Shown: positions 1 through 7,664 of the stretch, piece by piece
How the letters are laid out: every line of letters starts with the position of its first letter
How positions within the stretch are numbered: position 1 is the first letter of the stretch
Source: an uncultured Bacilli bacterium
GTDB taxonomy: Bacteria > Bacillota_I > Bacilli_A > RF39 > UBA660
Reading direction: 5' to 3'
Length of the DNA stretch: 64,000 nt
Assembly: GCA_934153675.1 (NCBI GenBank)
Contig: CAKPFG010000005.1
Coordinates: forward strand, 7,580 to 71,579
Translations under genes and position numbers: made by a program
The notes under the pieces: generated by a model
What the model was told of the DNA's origin: nothing
What the model saw: only the letters and a program-made list of their open reading frames with translations
Database searches by the model: none

Positions 1-649
1 ACAATTCCTCAATTACATTAATAATTGTTGAAACTTCATTATAATCATTATTATCCATAATACTTTCAAAATCTTCAAATCTCTTTGCAATCACTTCAAA
101 CTGAGCATTTACAACAGATGAAAATTTGCCATACGAATTTTTTGTTGAATTAAATTTTTCATAAAGTTCTCTATATTTAGCACGATACTTTATTATCATA
201 CTTCTACTTTTTGATTCACTAGTAGTAATTTCTTTTATTTCACCAAGTAAAAATTCAGAATTAGTTTTAACTTTATAAAGTTCCATTTCCAATTTAGCAA
301 TTTTATAAATTGTACTTTTGTAATCCTTTTGTTTCAAAGAATACTCAGCCTCTAAAATCATATTAGATAAATTGGGAACTTGAATATCTTTAATATCTTT
401 TAATCTATTACTCCACTCATTATACATTACCTCTAATTTTTCATTATTTAAAAAAGATTCCACTTTTGCAAGTTCAGGTATAATAGGTGATGATGCTAAT
501 TTATTTTTTTCTATTTCTAAAGCCGATAAAGCTTTTTTCATTTCTCTTTTTTTTCGACCCCTTATGATTGTAATTATTGTAATAATAGATACTAACGATG
601 CAATCAAACAAATAATTATAACGACCCTAGGATCATTCAAATTTATCAT
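1..649 (-). CDS. ezrA: Septation ring formation regulator EzrA (3' end outside window)
   Basis: EzrA is a membrane-anchored regulator of FtsZ ring assembly in low-GC Gram-positives. The visible 216 residues begin with a short outside segment, one transmembrane helix at about residues 8-31 and a basic stop (RGRKKR). Long charged helices follow, with the typical early pattern (PELAKVESFLNN, then NEWSNRLKDI and an EAEYSLKQKDYKST helix). The start is ATG at 649, preceded by AAGGTGG on the minus strand. The gene runs off the left edge, so about two thirds of the usual ~560 residues are missing. In Bacillus, ezrA also lies close to rpsD, which supports the call. Confidence 0.85.
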   Translation of the reverse strand, partial: MINLNDPRVVIIICLIASLVSIITIITIIRGRKKREMKKALSALEIEKNKLASSPIIPELAKVESFLNNEKLEVMYNEWSNRLKDIKDIQVPNLSNMILEAEYSLKQKDYKSTIYKIAKLEMELYKVKTNSEFLLGEIKEITTSESKSRSMIIKYRAKYRELYEKFNSTKNSYGKFSSVVNAQFEVIAKRFEDFESIMDNNDYNEVSTIINVIEEL

Positions 650-738
650 ATACAACCACCTTATCATAATTGTAACATAAATTACGATATTTTTCGACAT
701 TTTTTTTAACTTTTATTATATTTTCTTAATATTTTATA

Positions 739-767
739 TTGACTTTAAATTAAAGAATGCTTATAAT
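739..767 (+). promoter_or_regulatory. Sigma-A-type promoter of rpsD
   Basis: TTGACT (739-744) and TATAAT (762-767) are separated by exactly 17 bp, reading toward rpsD. Transcription should start near 774, giving a leader of about 138 nt. Confidence 0.8.
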
Positions 768-771
768 TGAT

Positions 772-911
772 AAGGAGTGCAGATACTTTGGAATAATTGA
801 TGTGTTTATTATCTTTAGGATTTATCGGTAGTTTTTCTGCAAAAATGACGATATTAGTTTAAACACCCCTTTTATTTGCAAAGAGCACCTTCAAAAGAAA
901 GGAGATGCGTT
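772..911 (+). promoter_or_regulatory. Leader of rpsD, candidate S4 autoregulatory RNA
   Basis: About 138 nt of transcribed, non-coding leader precede rpsD. AAGGAGTGC (772-780) can pair with GCACCTT (885-891) apart from a two-base bulge, bringing the 5' end next to the ribosome binding site. S4 represses its own messenger through a structured leader in other Firmicutes. The pairing is seen here; its use by S4 is inference. Confidence 0.4.
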
Positions 912-1514
912 ATGTCAAGATATACAAAATCATCTTACCGTAAAAGTAGACGTTTATCATTTTCTACTCTAGAAACTGGTAAAGAACTTGCTAAAAAGCC
1001 TTATGCTCCAGGTATGCATGGACAAAAAAGAGCTAAAAAGTTATCTGATTACGGTACACAGTTACAGGAAAAACAAAAAGTTAGATTCATGTATGGTTTA
1101 TCAGAAAAACAATTTAAAAAGACTTTTAAAGAAGCTGGTAAACTAAAAGGTGTTCATGGTGAAGATTTATTAAGACTTTTAGAAAGTCGTTTAGATAACT
1201 TAGTATATCGTATTGGTTTTGCTACTACAAGAAGAGGAGCTAGACAACTTGTTAATCATGGACATATTACTGTTAATGGTAAAAAAGTTGACATTCCTTC
1301 TTATAGATGTAAAGTAGGAGATATTATTTCTGTTAAAGAATCTGATAGAGATTTAAAAATAATTAAAGAAGCATTAGAATCTTTAAAGAAAAGAGTAGAA
1401 TTCATTACATATGATGAGTCTTCAATGCAAGCAACATATGTAAGATATCCAGAAAGAAGCGAACTTAATGCCGATATCAATGAATCATTAATCGTTGAAT
1501 TTTATAACAGATAA
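912..1514 (+). CDS. rpsD: 30S ribosomal protein S4
   Basis: S4 (200 aa) is a primary 16S rRNA-binding protein of the small subunit that starts 30S assembly. The N-terminus (MSRYTKSSYRKSRRL) and the S4 RNA-binding domain at about residues 90-150 (RLDNLVYRIGFATTRRGARQ, then VNHGHITVNG) are diagnostic. The start is ATG at 912 because AAAGGAG lies at 898-904. A longer reading from TTG at 876 would place the ribosome binding site inside the protein. The gene is monocistronic, with its own promoter and a hairpin terminator right after the stop. Confidence 0.97.
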   Translation: MSRYTKSSYRKSRRLSFSTLETGKELAKKPYAPGMHGQKRAKKLSDYGTQLQEKQKVRFMYGLSEKQFKKTFKEAGKLKGVHGEDLLRLLESRLDNLVYRIGFATTRRGARQLVNHGHITVNGKKVDIPSYRCKVGDIISVKESDRDLKIIKEALESLKKRVEFITYDESSMQATYVRYPERSELNADINESLIVEFYNR

Positions 1515-1543
1515 AAAGCTTGAAACAATTTCAAGCTTTTTTA
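1514..1543. terminator. Bidirectional terminator between rpsD and the AarF-like gene
   Basis: AAAAAGCTTGAAA, a 3-nt loop CAA, then TTTCAAGCTTTTTT form a perfect hairpin with T-runs on both sides. It serves the convergent plus-strand rpsD and minus-strand kinase-like gene, whose stop overlaps it. Confidence 0.9.
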
Positions 1544-3097
1544 TTTTCTTTTGAACTTTGACAACAACATTTTGGCAAATAACCACAAAGTACAAATAAT
1601 ACATCCAATTACATAAAAGGAAAAAATTATCGAATTTTTTTTATCATTCATACACATAAAACTAATTCCTATGATTAACGCAACATCTAATATTGTAATA
1701 ATAGCAAGATGAAATAGCCGCTCCATTCTATTTACTTGTCCAGTTGAATCAGTCATTTCAACATTAAATCTTAAATCACCTGCATTTACTCCTTTTAATA
1801 AGGTTAATGCCTCATTTGGAATAAGCATTAAATCTGTACTACTTTTAAAACTCTTCATTAAATATTTTTTTATATCAACTGAATTAATAACATTGTTTGA
1901 ACGAATATGATTTTTTAAAACCACTATCAAACTTAATTTAGGATTAATTTCTTCAAGTAATCCAGCAATTACAACAATACCACGAATGAGCATAGTAATA
2001 TCTCTGGGTAAAGCTATTTTATTTCTATTTAACATTAAAAACATATCTGATGCAAAGTCACGTACATTTATATCTTTTAATTCCATCGTTTTATTTTTAC
2101 CCAAAACCATTTTTATGTCATTTTTCAAATTCATTTGATCTACATAATTATTGTTAGTATTCATAATTTTTAAAATATTAGCTACTTCATTATAATCATT
2201 ACCAACAATTGCCATTATACATTTTTCAAGTAAATTACGATTCCTTACATTAATACTTCCCATCATTCCATAATCTAAATAAACTATTTTCCCCGAAAAA
2301 ATTTTTATATTATCAGAATGAGGATCAGCATGAAAATATCCGTCATCTATTGCTTGTTTTACATAATTATCAGCTAATTTTTCAGAAATTTCTTCTATGT
2401 CATAACCATCTTTTTTTAAATTTTCTAAATCATTAATATTAACGCCACCAATATACTCCATAACAAGAGCATTTTTAGTTGAATACTCTTGATAAACCTT
2501 AACTGGTTTTAGATAATTAATATTCTTATTAAAAGAGGCAAATGTTTTCATATGAGTAGTTTCAATAATAAAATCCATTTCTTCCAGGGCCGTTTGATAC
2601 ATTTCATCTAAAAATGCATTAATATCTAAAATATTAGAAAAAATTTTATCAATATGTAATAATCTTATTGCACTTTTTAAAACCTTAATATCTTGTTTCA
2701 TAAGTTCACTAACATAGGGCCTTTCAATTTTTATAACAACATTTTTACCATCCATTAAAACTGCTCTATGTGTTTGTGCTATAGAAGCAGAACCGATTGG
2801 TTTTTCTTCTATAGAAGAAAAAATAGAAAATGTTTTCGAATCATATTCAGTATTTAATATATCAATAACCTCTGAATAAGTCATAGGTTTTACTTGACTT
2901 CTTAATTTTTTTAACTCTTCACAATACTCATTTGGAATCAAATCAGGACGTGAAGACATAATTTGCCCTATTTTAATAAACGTTGGCCCAAGTTCCTCTA
3001 AAGCCTCTCGCATTGATTCTGGAGTTGAATTTTTTACTAAATGATATTTATGTAATACACTTATAATTTCATTTAACCTTTTTAATTGTTTACTCAT
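1541..3097 (-). CDS. AarF/UbiB (ADCK) atypical kinase-like membrane protein
   Basis: This 518-aa protein belongs to the UbiB/ABC1 family of atypical kinases/ATPases, linked to isoprenoid lipid metabolism in other bacteria. Visible motifs are KIGQ (FIKIGQIMSSRPDLIP, about residue 40), the alanine-loop equivalent PIGSASIAQTHRA (~100), the lysine in VVIKIERP (~123), the catalytic-loop variant HADPHSDN (usually HADPHPGN, ~256) and LDYGMMG in the DFG position (~273). Two membrane helices follow near the C-terminus (about 455-475 and 482-508). The start overlaps the preceding small gene by a few bases, so the two are probably co-transcribed. Substrate unknown. Confidence 0.85.
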   Translation of the reverse strand: MSKQLKRLNEIISVLHKYHLVKNSTPESMREALEELGPTFIKIGQIMSSRPDLIPNEYCEELKKLRSQVKPMTYSEVIDILNTEYDSKTFSIFSSIEEKPIGSASIAQTHRAVLMDGKNVVIKIERPYVSELMKQDIKVLKSAIRLLHIDKIFSNILDINAFLDEMYQTALEEMDFIIETTHMKTFASFNKNINYLKPVKVYQEYSTKNALVMEYIGGVNINDLENLKKDGYDIEEISEKLADNYVKQAIDDGYFHADPHSDNIKIFSGKIVYLDYGMMGSINVRNRNLLEKCIMAIVGNDYNEVANILKIMNTNNNYVDQMNLKNDIKMVLGKNKTMELKDINVRDFASDMFLMLNRNKIALPRDITMLIRGIVVIAGLLEEINPKLSLIVVLKNHIRSNNVINSVDIKKYLMKSFKSSTDLMLIPNEALTLLKGVNAGDLRFNVEMTDSTGQVNRMERLFHLAIITILDVALIIGISFMCMNDKKNSIIFSFYVIGCIICTLWLFAKMLLSKFKRK

Positions 3098-3395
3098 TTT
3101 TCTTTGGCTTTTCCTTTAATAAAGATAAAATCTCCTTCTTTTCAGCATCTGACATACTTTTTATAGACGATAAAACATCATCCTTAGTTACTTCCTTTTT
3201 CTCATAAACTACAGTAACATTTTCCTTGATTTTATCCTCTATATTATGTCTTAATTCCTCATTAGCAACTTTACTTTTTTCATAAAGCTCACTACCCTTT
3301 TTTAACAATTCACTTTTCAATTCTTGTGCTTTTTCATTAGTTAAAGACATAACACCAAGTCCCATCAAAATAATATTTTTTAAATCTTCTTTCAT
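3090..3395 (-). CDS. Small helical phasin-like protein upstream of the AarF homologue
   Basis: A 101-aa charged helical protein. A short hydrophobic stretch (NIILMGLGVMSL, residues 6-17) precedes long amphipathic helices and a lysine-rich tail. The layout resembles small phasin-like proteins often encoded beside UbiB/AarF-type genes; I cannot name a function from sequence. The start at 3395 is chosen because AGGGAGGATA sits just upstream; a longer reading from 3434 has no such site. It overlaps the AarF-like gene by 8 bp, indicating translational coupling. Confidence 0.6.
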   Translation of the reverse strand: MKEDLKNIILMGLGVMSLTNEKAQELKSELLKKGSELYEKSKVANEELRHNIEDKIKENVTVVYEKKEVTKDDVLSSIKSMSDAEKKEILSLLKEKPKKNE

Positions 3396-3476
3396 ATAAT
3401 TATCCTCCCTTAAAAATACATGATTATTATACAAAAAAAATAAATAATAGTCAAAAATTCTTTTAAAATTGTAAGA

Positions 3477-3833
3477 TTAACTAATTATATTTATCTTTTT
3501 TTTCATTAACACAATTACAACAATAGATATTATTACTAAAAATATACCTAACACAAAAAAATATGCTTTTATTCCATAATGTATTAGATACATCTACCTT
3601 ATTTATGATATTATTATCATTTTTAGTATCTATACTATTGATATTATTATCTTTATTTTCTACTTTTTTTAATAATGTAACGGTATCACTATTTTCTATA
3701 ACATAAAAATTAATGTCATTATATGTGACTTCATCGCCTATTTTATATTCTCCTATAGGCAATGCTCAGCATTTACTTTATTGACTTTTGCCATAAGTAT
3801 CATCATTAAGACAAAATACTTTAATTTCTTCAT
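3477..3833 (-). pseudogene. Frameshifted surface protein related to the prepilin family
   Basis: Three pieces of one protein lie in two frames. From ATG at 3833 a signal peptide is read (MKKLKYFVLMMILMAK, ending VNA), then a stop. From about 3762, in another frame, comes the IGDEVTYN-INFYVIENSD module shared with the intact prepilin-like protein at 4106-5092 and an Asn/Asp-rich linker. From about 3593, back in the first frame, is a membrane helix (YFFVLGIFLVIISIVVIV) ending in lysines. The two frame changes compensate each other, as expected for two indels in a once-intact secreted, membrane-anchored protein. Either a pseudogene or, less likely, two overlapping ORFs. Confidence 0.7.
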
Positions 3834-3908
3834 TTTATTTCCTACTTTCACTTTAATTATACATAAATTTCTATTTATATGCATCATTATATCTAAATTA
3901 ATCATAGG

Positions 3909-4151
3909 ATAAATAAAACTTTCAATAACTTATAAATTATTGAAAGTTCTTTTAAATATTAGTAAGGCTACTCCCTATATTATAAATAGCAAATCGCTCA
4001 TCACGGCAAAGCTATCTATCACAATAATTTGTGAACAAATTATTATAAATTATTAAGTATCATTTACAAGCTTTTCTACTTTTTTAATTTCTGTTATCTT
4101 TTTGTTTAGATAGCAGATTTTTTTATGGTTATAACAGGGCGCACGGAACCT
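3909..4151. repeat. 243-bp repeat, copy 1 (3' end and downstream of prepilin-like gene)
   Basis: Nearly identical to 5180-5422 (same length) and recognisably the same as 63189-63439. It spans the last codons of the prepilin-like gene (SVRPVITIKKSAI) plus about 190 bp of downstream non-coding DNA. It holds two perfect inverted repeats: the terminator hairpin at 3918-3947, and AATAATTTGT / ACAAATTATT at 4023-4044. The same block closes all three family members in the window. Confidence 0.9.
3918..3947. terminator. Hairpin terminator downstream of prepilin-like gene
   Basis: ACTTTCAATAA (3918-3928) and TTATTGAAAGT (3937-3947) form a perfect 11-bp stem with an 8-nt loop, flanked on both sides by T-rich runs. 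Equivalent hairpins occur in the other repeat copies near 5189-5218 and 63198-63227. Confidence 0.65.
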
Positions 4152-5092
4152 TCGTTGCTATACACAATGTAGTCGTACGCATTGCCATATCTGCTCACAT
4201 CCCACACGTAAGAAGTGGAATCTTCATATTGACTCATGGTCCAATACCAATAGTTACTATTATATACCCAACTTGGTGTTTCTCCATTTTTTGACATTTC
4301 TATTGTACCATGTCCATTATCGCCATATCCTAAATTATCTATTAATTCATTATATGTTATTAATCTTGCACTATAGCCTGTTTTATCCTCTTTTAGATCA
4401 CTACTTTTTAATTTACTATTTGACCAAACATCTACTACTTGTTTTACATCTGATAATTTATAATCGGTTGTACAACCAGAATCACCACCAGCTGATACAC
4501 AATTATCTCTTGCATAATATGCCATTGTTAAATAATTATTACCATCATAAGATACTTTGCTAGCAATTTCTGTTGATGATAAATTCACTTCATCCTTTTT
4601 TAATGGTTCTGCTTTTAATAATATTACAGAATCACTATTCTCATCACTATTTTCTATAACATAAAAATTAATACCATTATATGTTACTTCATCGCCTATT
4701 TTATAGGCTTTATAAGTTGCTTTAGTACTCCCATAGTGATACCATCCATCGCTAGTATTTTTATCCTTTACATCACTACTTCCTACTTTGCATTCTGATA
4801 AGTATACACTTGAATCTTCATTTAATAAAGAGATATTACATATAACCTCTTTACCTGAGTATTCAATTTCTAAATCACTTATGTTTGTTGGAAATTCTCC
4901 TTTATCTAGTAAGTAATTAGCTACGGCAAGTTCTATACTTTTTCCGTATGCATCAACACTTCTTTTATTAGCTGATTCCTTAGAACGTTTTACGATATTT
5001 AATACAATTGGTGTTACTATTAGTGCTAATATAGCTAGTATTACTAATACGGCTATTAATTCTATTAATGTAAATGCTTTTTTATTTTTCAT
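4106..5092 (-). CDS. Prepilin-like surface protein with variable lectin-like C-terminal domain
   Basis: 328 aa. The N-terminus is a type IV prepilin/pseudopilin signal (MKNKKAFTLIELIAVLVIL), cleaved before AFTLIE by a prepilin peptidase. A hydrophobic helix and a short pilin-like body follow. From about residue 130 comes a module beginning YKIGDEVTYNGINFYVIENS and ending in YWTMSQYEDS...GSVRPVITI, resembling the DUF6273 / formylglycine-enzyme-like folds of gut Firmicutes surface proteins. The stretch before GSVRPV (about 290-315) is the part that differs most from the paralogues at 5377 and 63395. Ribosome binding site AGGAGG precedes ATG at 5092. Role inferred: pilus-tip or cell-surface ligand binding. 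Confidence 0.8.
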   Translation of the reverse strand: MKNKKAFTLIELIAVLVILAILALIVTPIVLNIVKRSKESANKRSVDAYGKSIELAVANYLLDKGEFPTNISDLEIEYSGKEVICNISLLNEDSSVYLSECKVGSSDVKDKNTSDGWYHYGSTKATYKAYKIGDEVTYNGINFYVIENSDENSDSVILLKAEPLKKDEVNLSSTEIASKVSYDGNNYLTMAYYARDNCVSAGGDSGCTTDYKLSDVKQVVDVWSNSKLKSSDLKEDKTGYSARLITYNELIDNLGYGDNGHGTIEMSKNGETPSWVYNSNYWYWTMSQYEDSTSYVWDVSRYGNAYDYIVYSNEGSVRPVITIKKSAI

Positions 5093-5179
5093 ATATCCTC
5101 CTACCTTACATATTCATAATAGCATAATTAATTAAAAAAAGCTACCACTTCAAAATAAAAAATCGTAGTAATAATTATT

Positions 5180-5422
5180 ATAAATAAAACTTTCAATAAC
5201 TTATAAATTATTGAAAGTTCTTTTAAATATTAGTAAGGCTACTCCCTATATTATAAATAGCAAATCGCTCATCACGGCAAAGCTATCTATCACAATAATT
5301 TGTTTACAAATTATTATAAATTATTAAGTATCATTTACAAGCTTTTCTACTTTTTTAATTTCTGTTATCCTTCTTCTTAGATAGCAGATTTTTTTATGGT
5401 TATAACAGGGCGCACGGAACCT
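5180..5422. repeat. 243-bp repeat, copy 2
   Basis: Same block as 3909-4151, with only a handful of base differences (for example the inner palindrome reads TTTACA instead of GTGAACA). It ends inside the 3' coding end of the disrupted paralogue at 5377-5603. Confidence 0.9.
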
Positions 5423-5603
5423 CCACTATGCATAAAGTAGTCGCACACGCCAAAGTCGTCCACATCTATCTAGTAAATAATTAGCTACGGCAAGTTCTAT
5501 ACTTTTTCCATATGCATCAACACTTCTTTTATTGGCTGATTCCTTAGCGTGTTTTACGATATTTAATACTATTGGGGTTACTATTAGTGCTAATATAGCT
5601 AGT
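5377..5603 (-). pseudogene. Internally deleted and split prepilin-like gene (3' part)
   Basis: The C-terminal end is kept (a variable tip, then GSVRPVITIKKSA). It is joined at about 5472, out of frame, to the N-terminal region of the same gene family (ANKRSVDAYGKSIELAVANY). The middle ~200 codons are deleted. The 5' end stops inside the signal helix at 5603, exactly where the 12-kb inserted segment begins. The missing start of the gene is at 17858-17913. The tip (DDFGVCDYFMHSG) differs from both other copies. Confidence 0.9.
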
Positions 5604-5782
5604 TGGATGAATATAGTATAGACACAGGTAGTAATTAAGAAAAGTTACTTATAGCTAATAAAATAAAGAAAAAATCAATATTTAATATTTTTGATATTTC
5701 TGAAAAATAAAATTTTAAATTAAAACTTTTATTCAAAATTTAAGTTGATTTTAAAAGTATAAATAAAGAAAAGAGGTAAAAT

Positions 5783-6079
5783 ATGTTATTAGATAATAAT
5801 ACTAAAAAAGTTTTTGATTTATTAGATATGTATAATAATTTAAATAATGTTGATAAAGTTAGTTTAGCAATTTATTTATTAGAAAATAAAAACTTCTATA
5901 TTAATTTTAATATTGAAGATATAATTATATTATTAAAAGAAGTATTAAATAAGCTAGACTCTAGTAATAGTAAAAATATTGTTAATTTTGCTAAATATAA
6001 TCATTTATTATTTTTTTCAGCCAAGTATTTAGAACTAACTGAAAAAAATGAAAAATTTTACAATAGAAATGCTATTTAA
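5783..6079 (+). CDS. Hypothetical helical protein near left end of inserted segment
   Basis: 98 aa, rich in Leu, Asn and Lys, predicted all-helical (KKVFDLLDMYNNLNNVDK, then IEDIIILLKEVLNKLD). Not recognised. An AAGAGG ribosome binding site precedes ATG at 5783. The last 32 bases overlap a second reading frame (6048-6176) that could be the natural continuation after a frameshift. Downstream is a hairpin terminator. The 179 bp between the element edge and this gene hold no other recognisable feature. Confidence 0.5.
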   Translation: MLLDNNTKKVFDLLDMYNNLNNVDKVSLAIYLLENKNFYINFNIEDIIILLKEVLNKLDSSNSKNIVNFAKYNHLLFFSAKYLELTEKNEKFYNRNAI

Positions 6080-6176
6080 TCTTTTTGAAACTGATTTTAA
6101 AGATAAAATTATTAATAAAGAAATTAATAAACATTTAAATGTATATGATTATTGTTATGCAATATTAAATAATTAA
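6048..6176 (+). CDS. Short ORF ending in a YDYCY tail, possible frameshifted extension
   Basis: 42 aa from ATG at 6048 (MKNFTIEMLFNLF ... NVYDYCYAILNN). It overlaps the end of the 98-aa ORF in another frame and has no clear ribosome binding site, so it may be the true C-terminus of that protein after a single-base shift. The tail NK..(K/Q)(H/E)LN(V/A)YDYCY is repeated in the truncated transposase ORF at 13772-13924. Function unknown. Confidence 0.35.
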   Translation: MKNFTIEMLFNLFETDFKDKIINKEINKHLNVYDYCYAILNN

Positions 6177-6180
6177 AATT

Positions 6181-6215
6181 AAACCCTAGTAGCTTTAATA
6201 GTTACTAGAGTTTTT
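6181..6215 (+). terminator. Terminator after the small ORFs
   Basis: AAACCCTAGTA and TACTAGAGTTT form an 11-position stem with one mismatch, followed by TTTTTAATAT on the plus strand. It also lies just past the minus-strand surface-protein operon. Confidence 0.65.
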
Positions 6216-6239
6216 AATATAACCAAATATAATTTTCTT

Positions 6240-7664
6240 CTAACTTGTTTGTTTTTTTCTATAAGCAATTAATGAAGCTCCAGCAAGTCCAATAATGGAT
6301 AAAATGCCTGTTGCTAAATACATCATAACATTATCACCAGTTTTAGGATTTTCTACATTTGTACCTGATGATTTTTCTGTTGCAACGATTCCATACTCGC
6401 TTAAATGTGATGTTTCAAAAACTATATATCCATCTTCTATTGTTGCTGGTATAGTTTCTTTTATTTCATCATTTAAAATATAAACGACTTCATATTTTTT
6501 GTATCCTTTTAAATCCTCTGGTAAAGCAATTTTTATTTTCATTTTAGTATTATCAATCTTAACTACTTGACCATTTTCTAATACATTTATATCTGCTAAG
6601 TATTTAATATTTTTGTCAGATAAATTCTTACTTACTTCAACTTTTTTAATATCCAAAGTATAGTTTTTACTTACTTCTTTTTCAAAAGTAATACTACCAT
6701 TTATTGCACCAGTGCTTTTGATTTCTTTTACAGTATCTTGAGTAGGTTGTTCAGTTGATGTAGGTGTCATTGTCAAAACTCCATAAAACCATGCAACAAC
6801 ATTATTACTCTCACTAATACTAACTGAATCAGGATTCATAGTTATAGTTTTTCCATTTATACTTATTTTTGTTTTATCTTTATCAAAATAATAACCATTT
6901 TTAACAGCTTCATCTGTTAATTTTACATATATATTATAACTATATTTTGTGTTTTCTTTAAATGATGTAAGAAGTGTATCACCCCAATCTTTATAACGGT
7001 TATTCCAATACTCTGATGATGTTATTATTTCATCAGCACCTGCCCAACCCTCATTGTCAATTTCATATAATGCATTGTCAGCAACTTTGCCAGTAAATTT
7101 TGGTACATCTCCAACATTAAATTTAGTCGTTACACCATTTATCTCTACAAGTTCAACTACTTTCTTTGATATAGGTTTAATTGTTTTTATCGCCGTAACA
7201 TAAACTCCACTGCTATTTTTTATTACATTTTCTTTTTTTACAGTTTCATCATTAATTTTAACTGTGCAACCATCTTTGAAAGAATATCCATCTTTTGCCT
7301 TTAAAGAAATACTATACATATATGTTTTCCCCTCTTCAAAGGTAGTTATTTTTTTATCTTGTGAAAGAGCATTATTTTTGTTTTCATCAGAATACCAAAA
7401 CTTAACTGGATTGGACTCTCCATTTTCATTAGTCTCCATCTCTTCCCAATATTCATATTCTATTTCGTAGTTGTCATAATTACCTGCTTCATCATAAGTT
7501 ATATGAGCAGATGCTTTTGGGGCATCCCCTGCTACATAATCAAAATTGACACCACCTATATTTGCTTCGCCAATTTCTGTTGCTGCAAATGTAGTTATTG
7601 GTGCTATACACAAAGTAAATAAGAACATCAATACAGCAGTAATCAGTATTTTACTTTTCTTCAT
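6240..7664 (-). CDS. NPKTG-anchored cell-surface protein
   Basis: 474 aa. Signal peptide (KSKILITAVLMFLFTLCIAP, cleavage after TFA), a long beta-rich extracellular region, then a sortase signal: NPKTG at about 439, a hydrophobic helix and a positive tail (YRKKQTS). NPxTG motifs are read by class B-type sortases, and one is encoded 5 kb away at 12855. The extracellular part contains two similar segments (EIGEANIGGVNFDYVAG.AP and VELVEINGVTTKFNVGDVP), suggesting a duplicated domain. The start overlaps the upstream paralogous-architecture gene by 14 bp. Ligand unknown. Confidence 0.8.
   Translation of the reverse strand: MKKSKILITAVLMFLFTLCIAPITTFAATEIGEANIGGVNFDYVAGDAPKASAHITYDEAGNYDNYEIEYEYWEEMETNENGESNPVKFWYSDENKNNALSQDKKITTFEEGKTYMYSISLKAKDGYSFKDGCTVKINDETVKKENVIKNSSGVYVTAIKTIKPISKKVVELVEINGVTTKFNVGDVPKFTGKVADNALYEIDNEGWAGADEIITSSEYWNNRYKDWGDTLLTSFKENTKYSYNIYVKLTDEAVKNGYYFDKDKTKISINGKTITMNPDSVSISESNNVVAWFYGVLTMTPTSTEQPTQDTVKEIKSTGAINGSITFEKEVSKNYTLDIKKVEVSKNLSDKNIKYLADINVLENGQVVKIDNTKMKIKIALPEDLKGYKKYEVVYILNDEIKETIPATIEDGYIVFETSHLSEYGIVATEKSSGTNVENPKTGDNVMMYLATGILSIIGLAGASLIAYRKKQTS

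Noticed and set aside
876..911. Twelve extra N-terminal codons for rpsD from TTG 876
   Set aside because: They cover the AAAGGAG ribosome binding site and are absent from the standard S4 start MSRYTK.
3909..4151. CRISPR-like repeat
   Set aside because: Copies are long, dispersed over 60 kb and tied to gene ends; no short regularly spaced repeats.
4273..4563. Plus-strand ORF opposite the prepilin-like gene (and its twin at 63568-63858)
   Set aside because: Exact shadow of the minus-strand coding region; His/Tyr/Leu-rich nonsense translation and no ribosome binding site.
4106..5092. Direct assignment of a diversity-generating retroelement
   Set aside because: No reverse transcriptase or template repeat is in the window, and third codon positions also differ, so it remains only a hypothesis in the findings.
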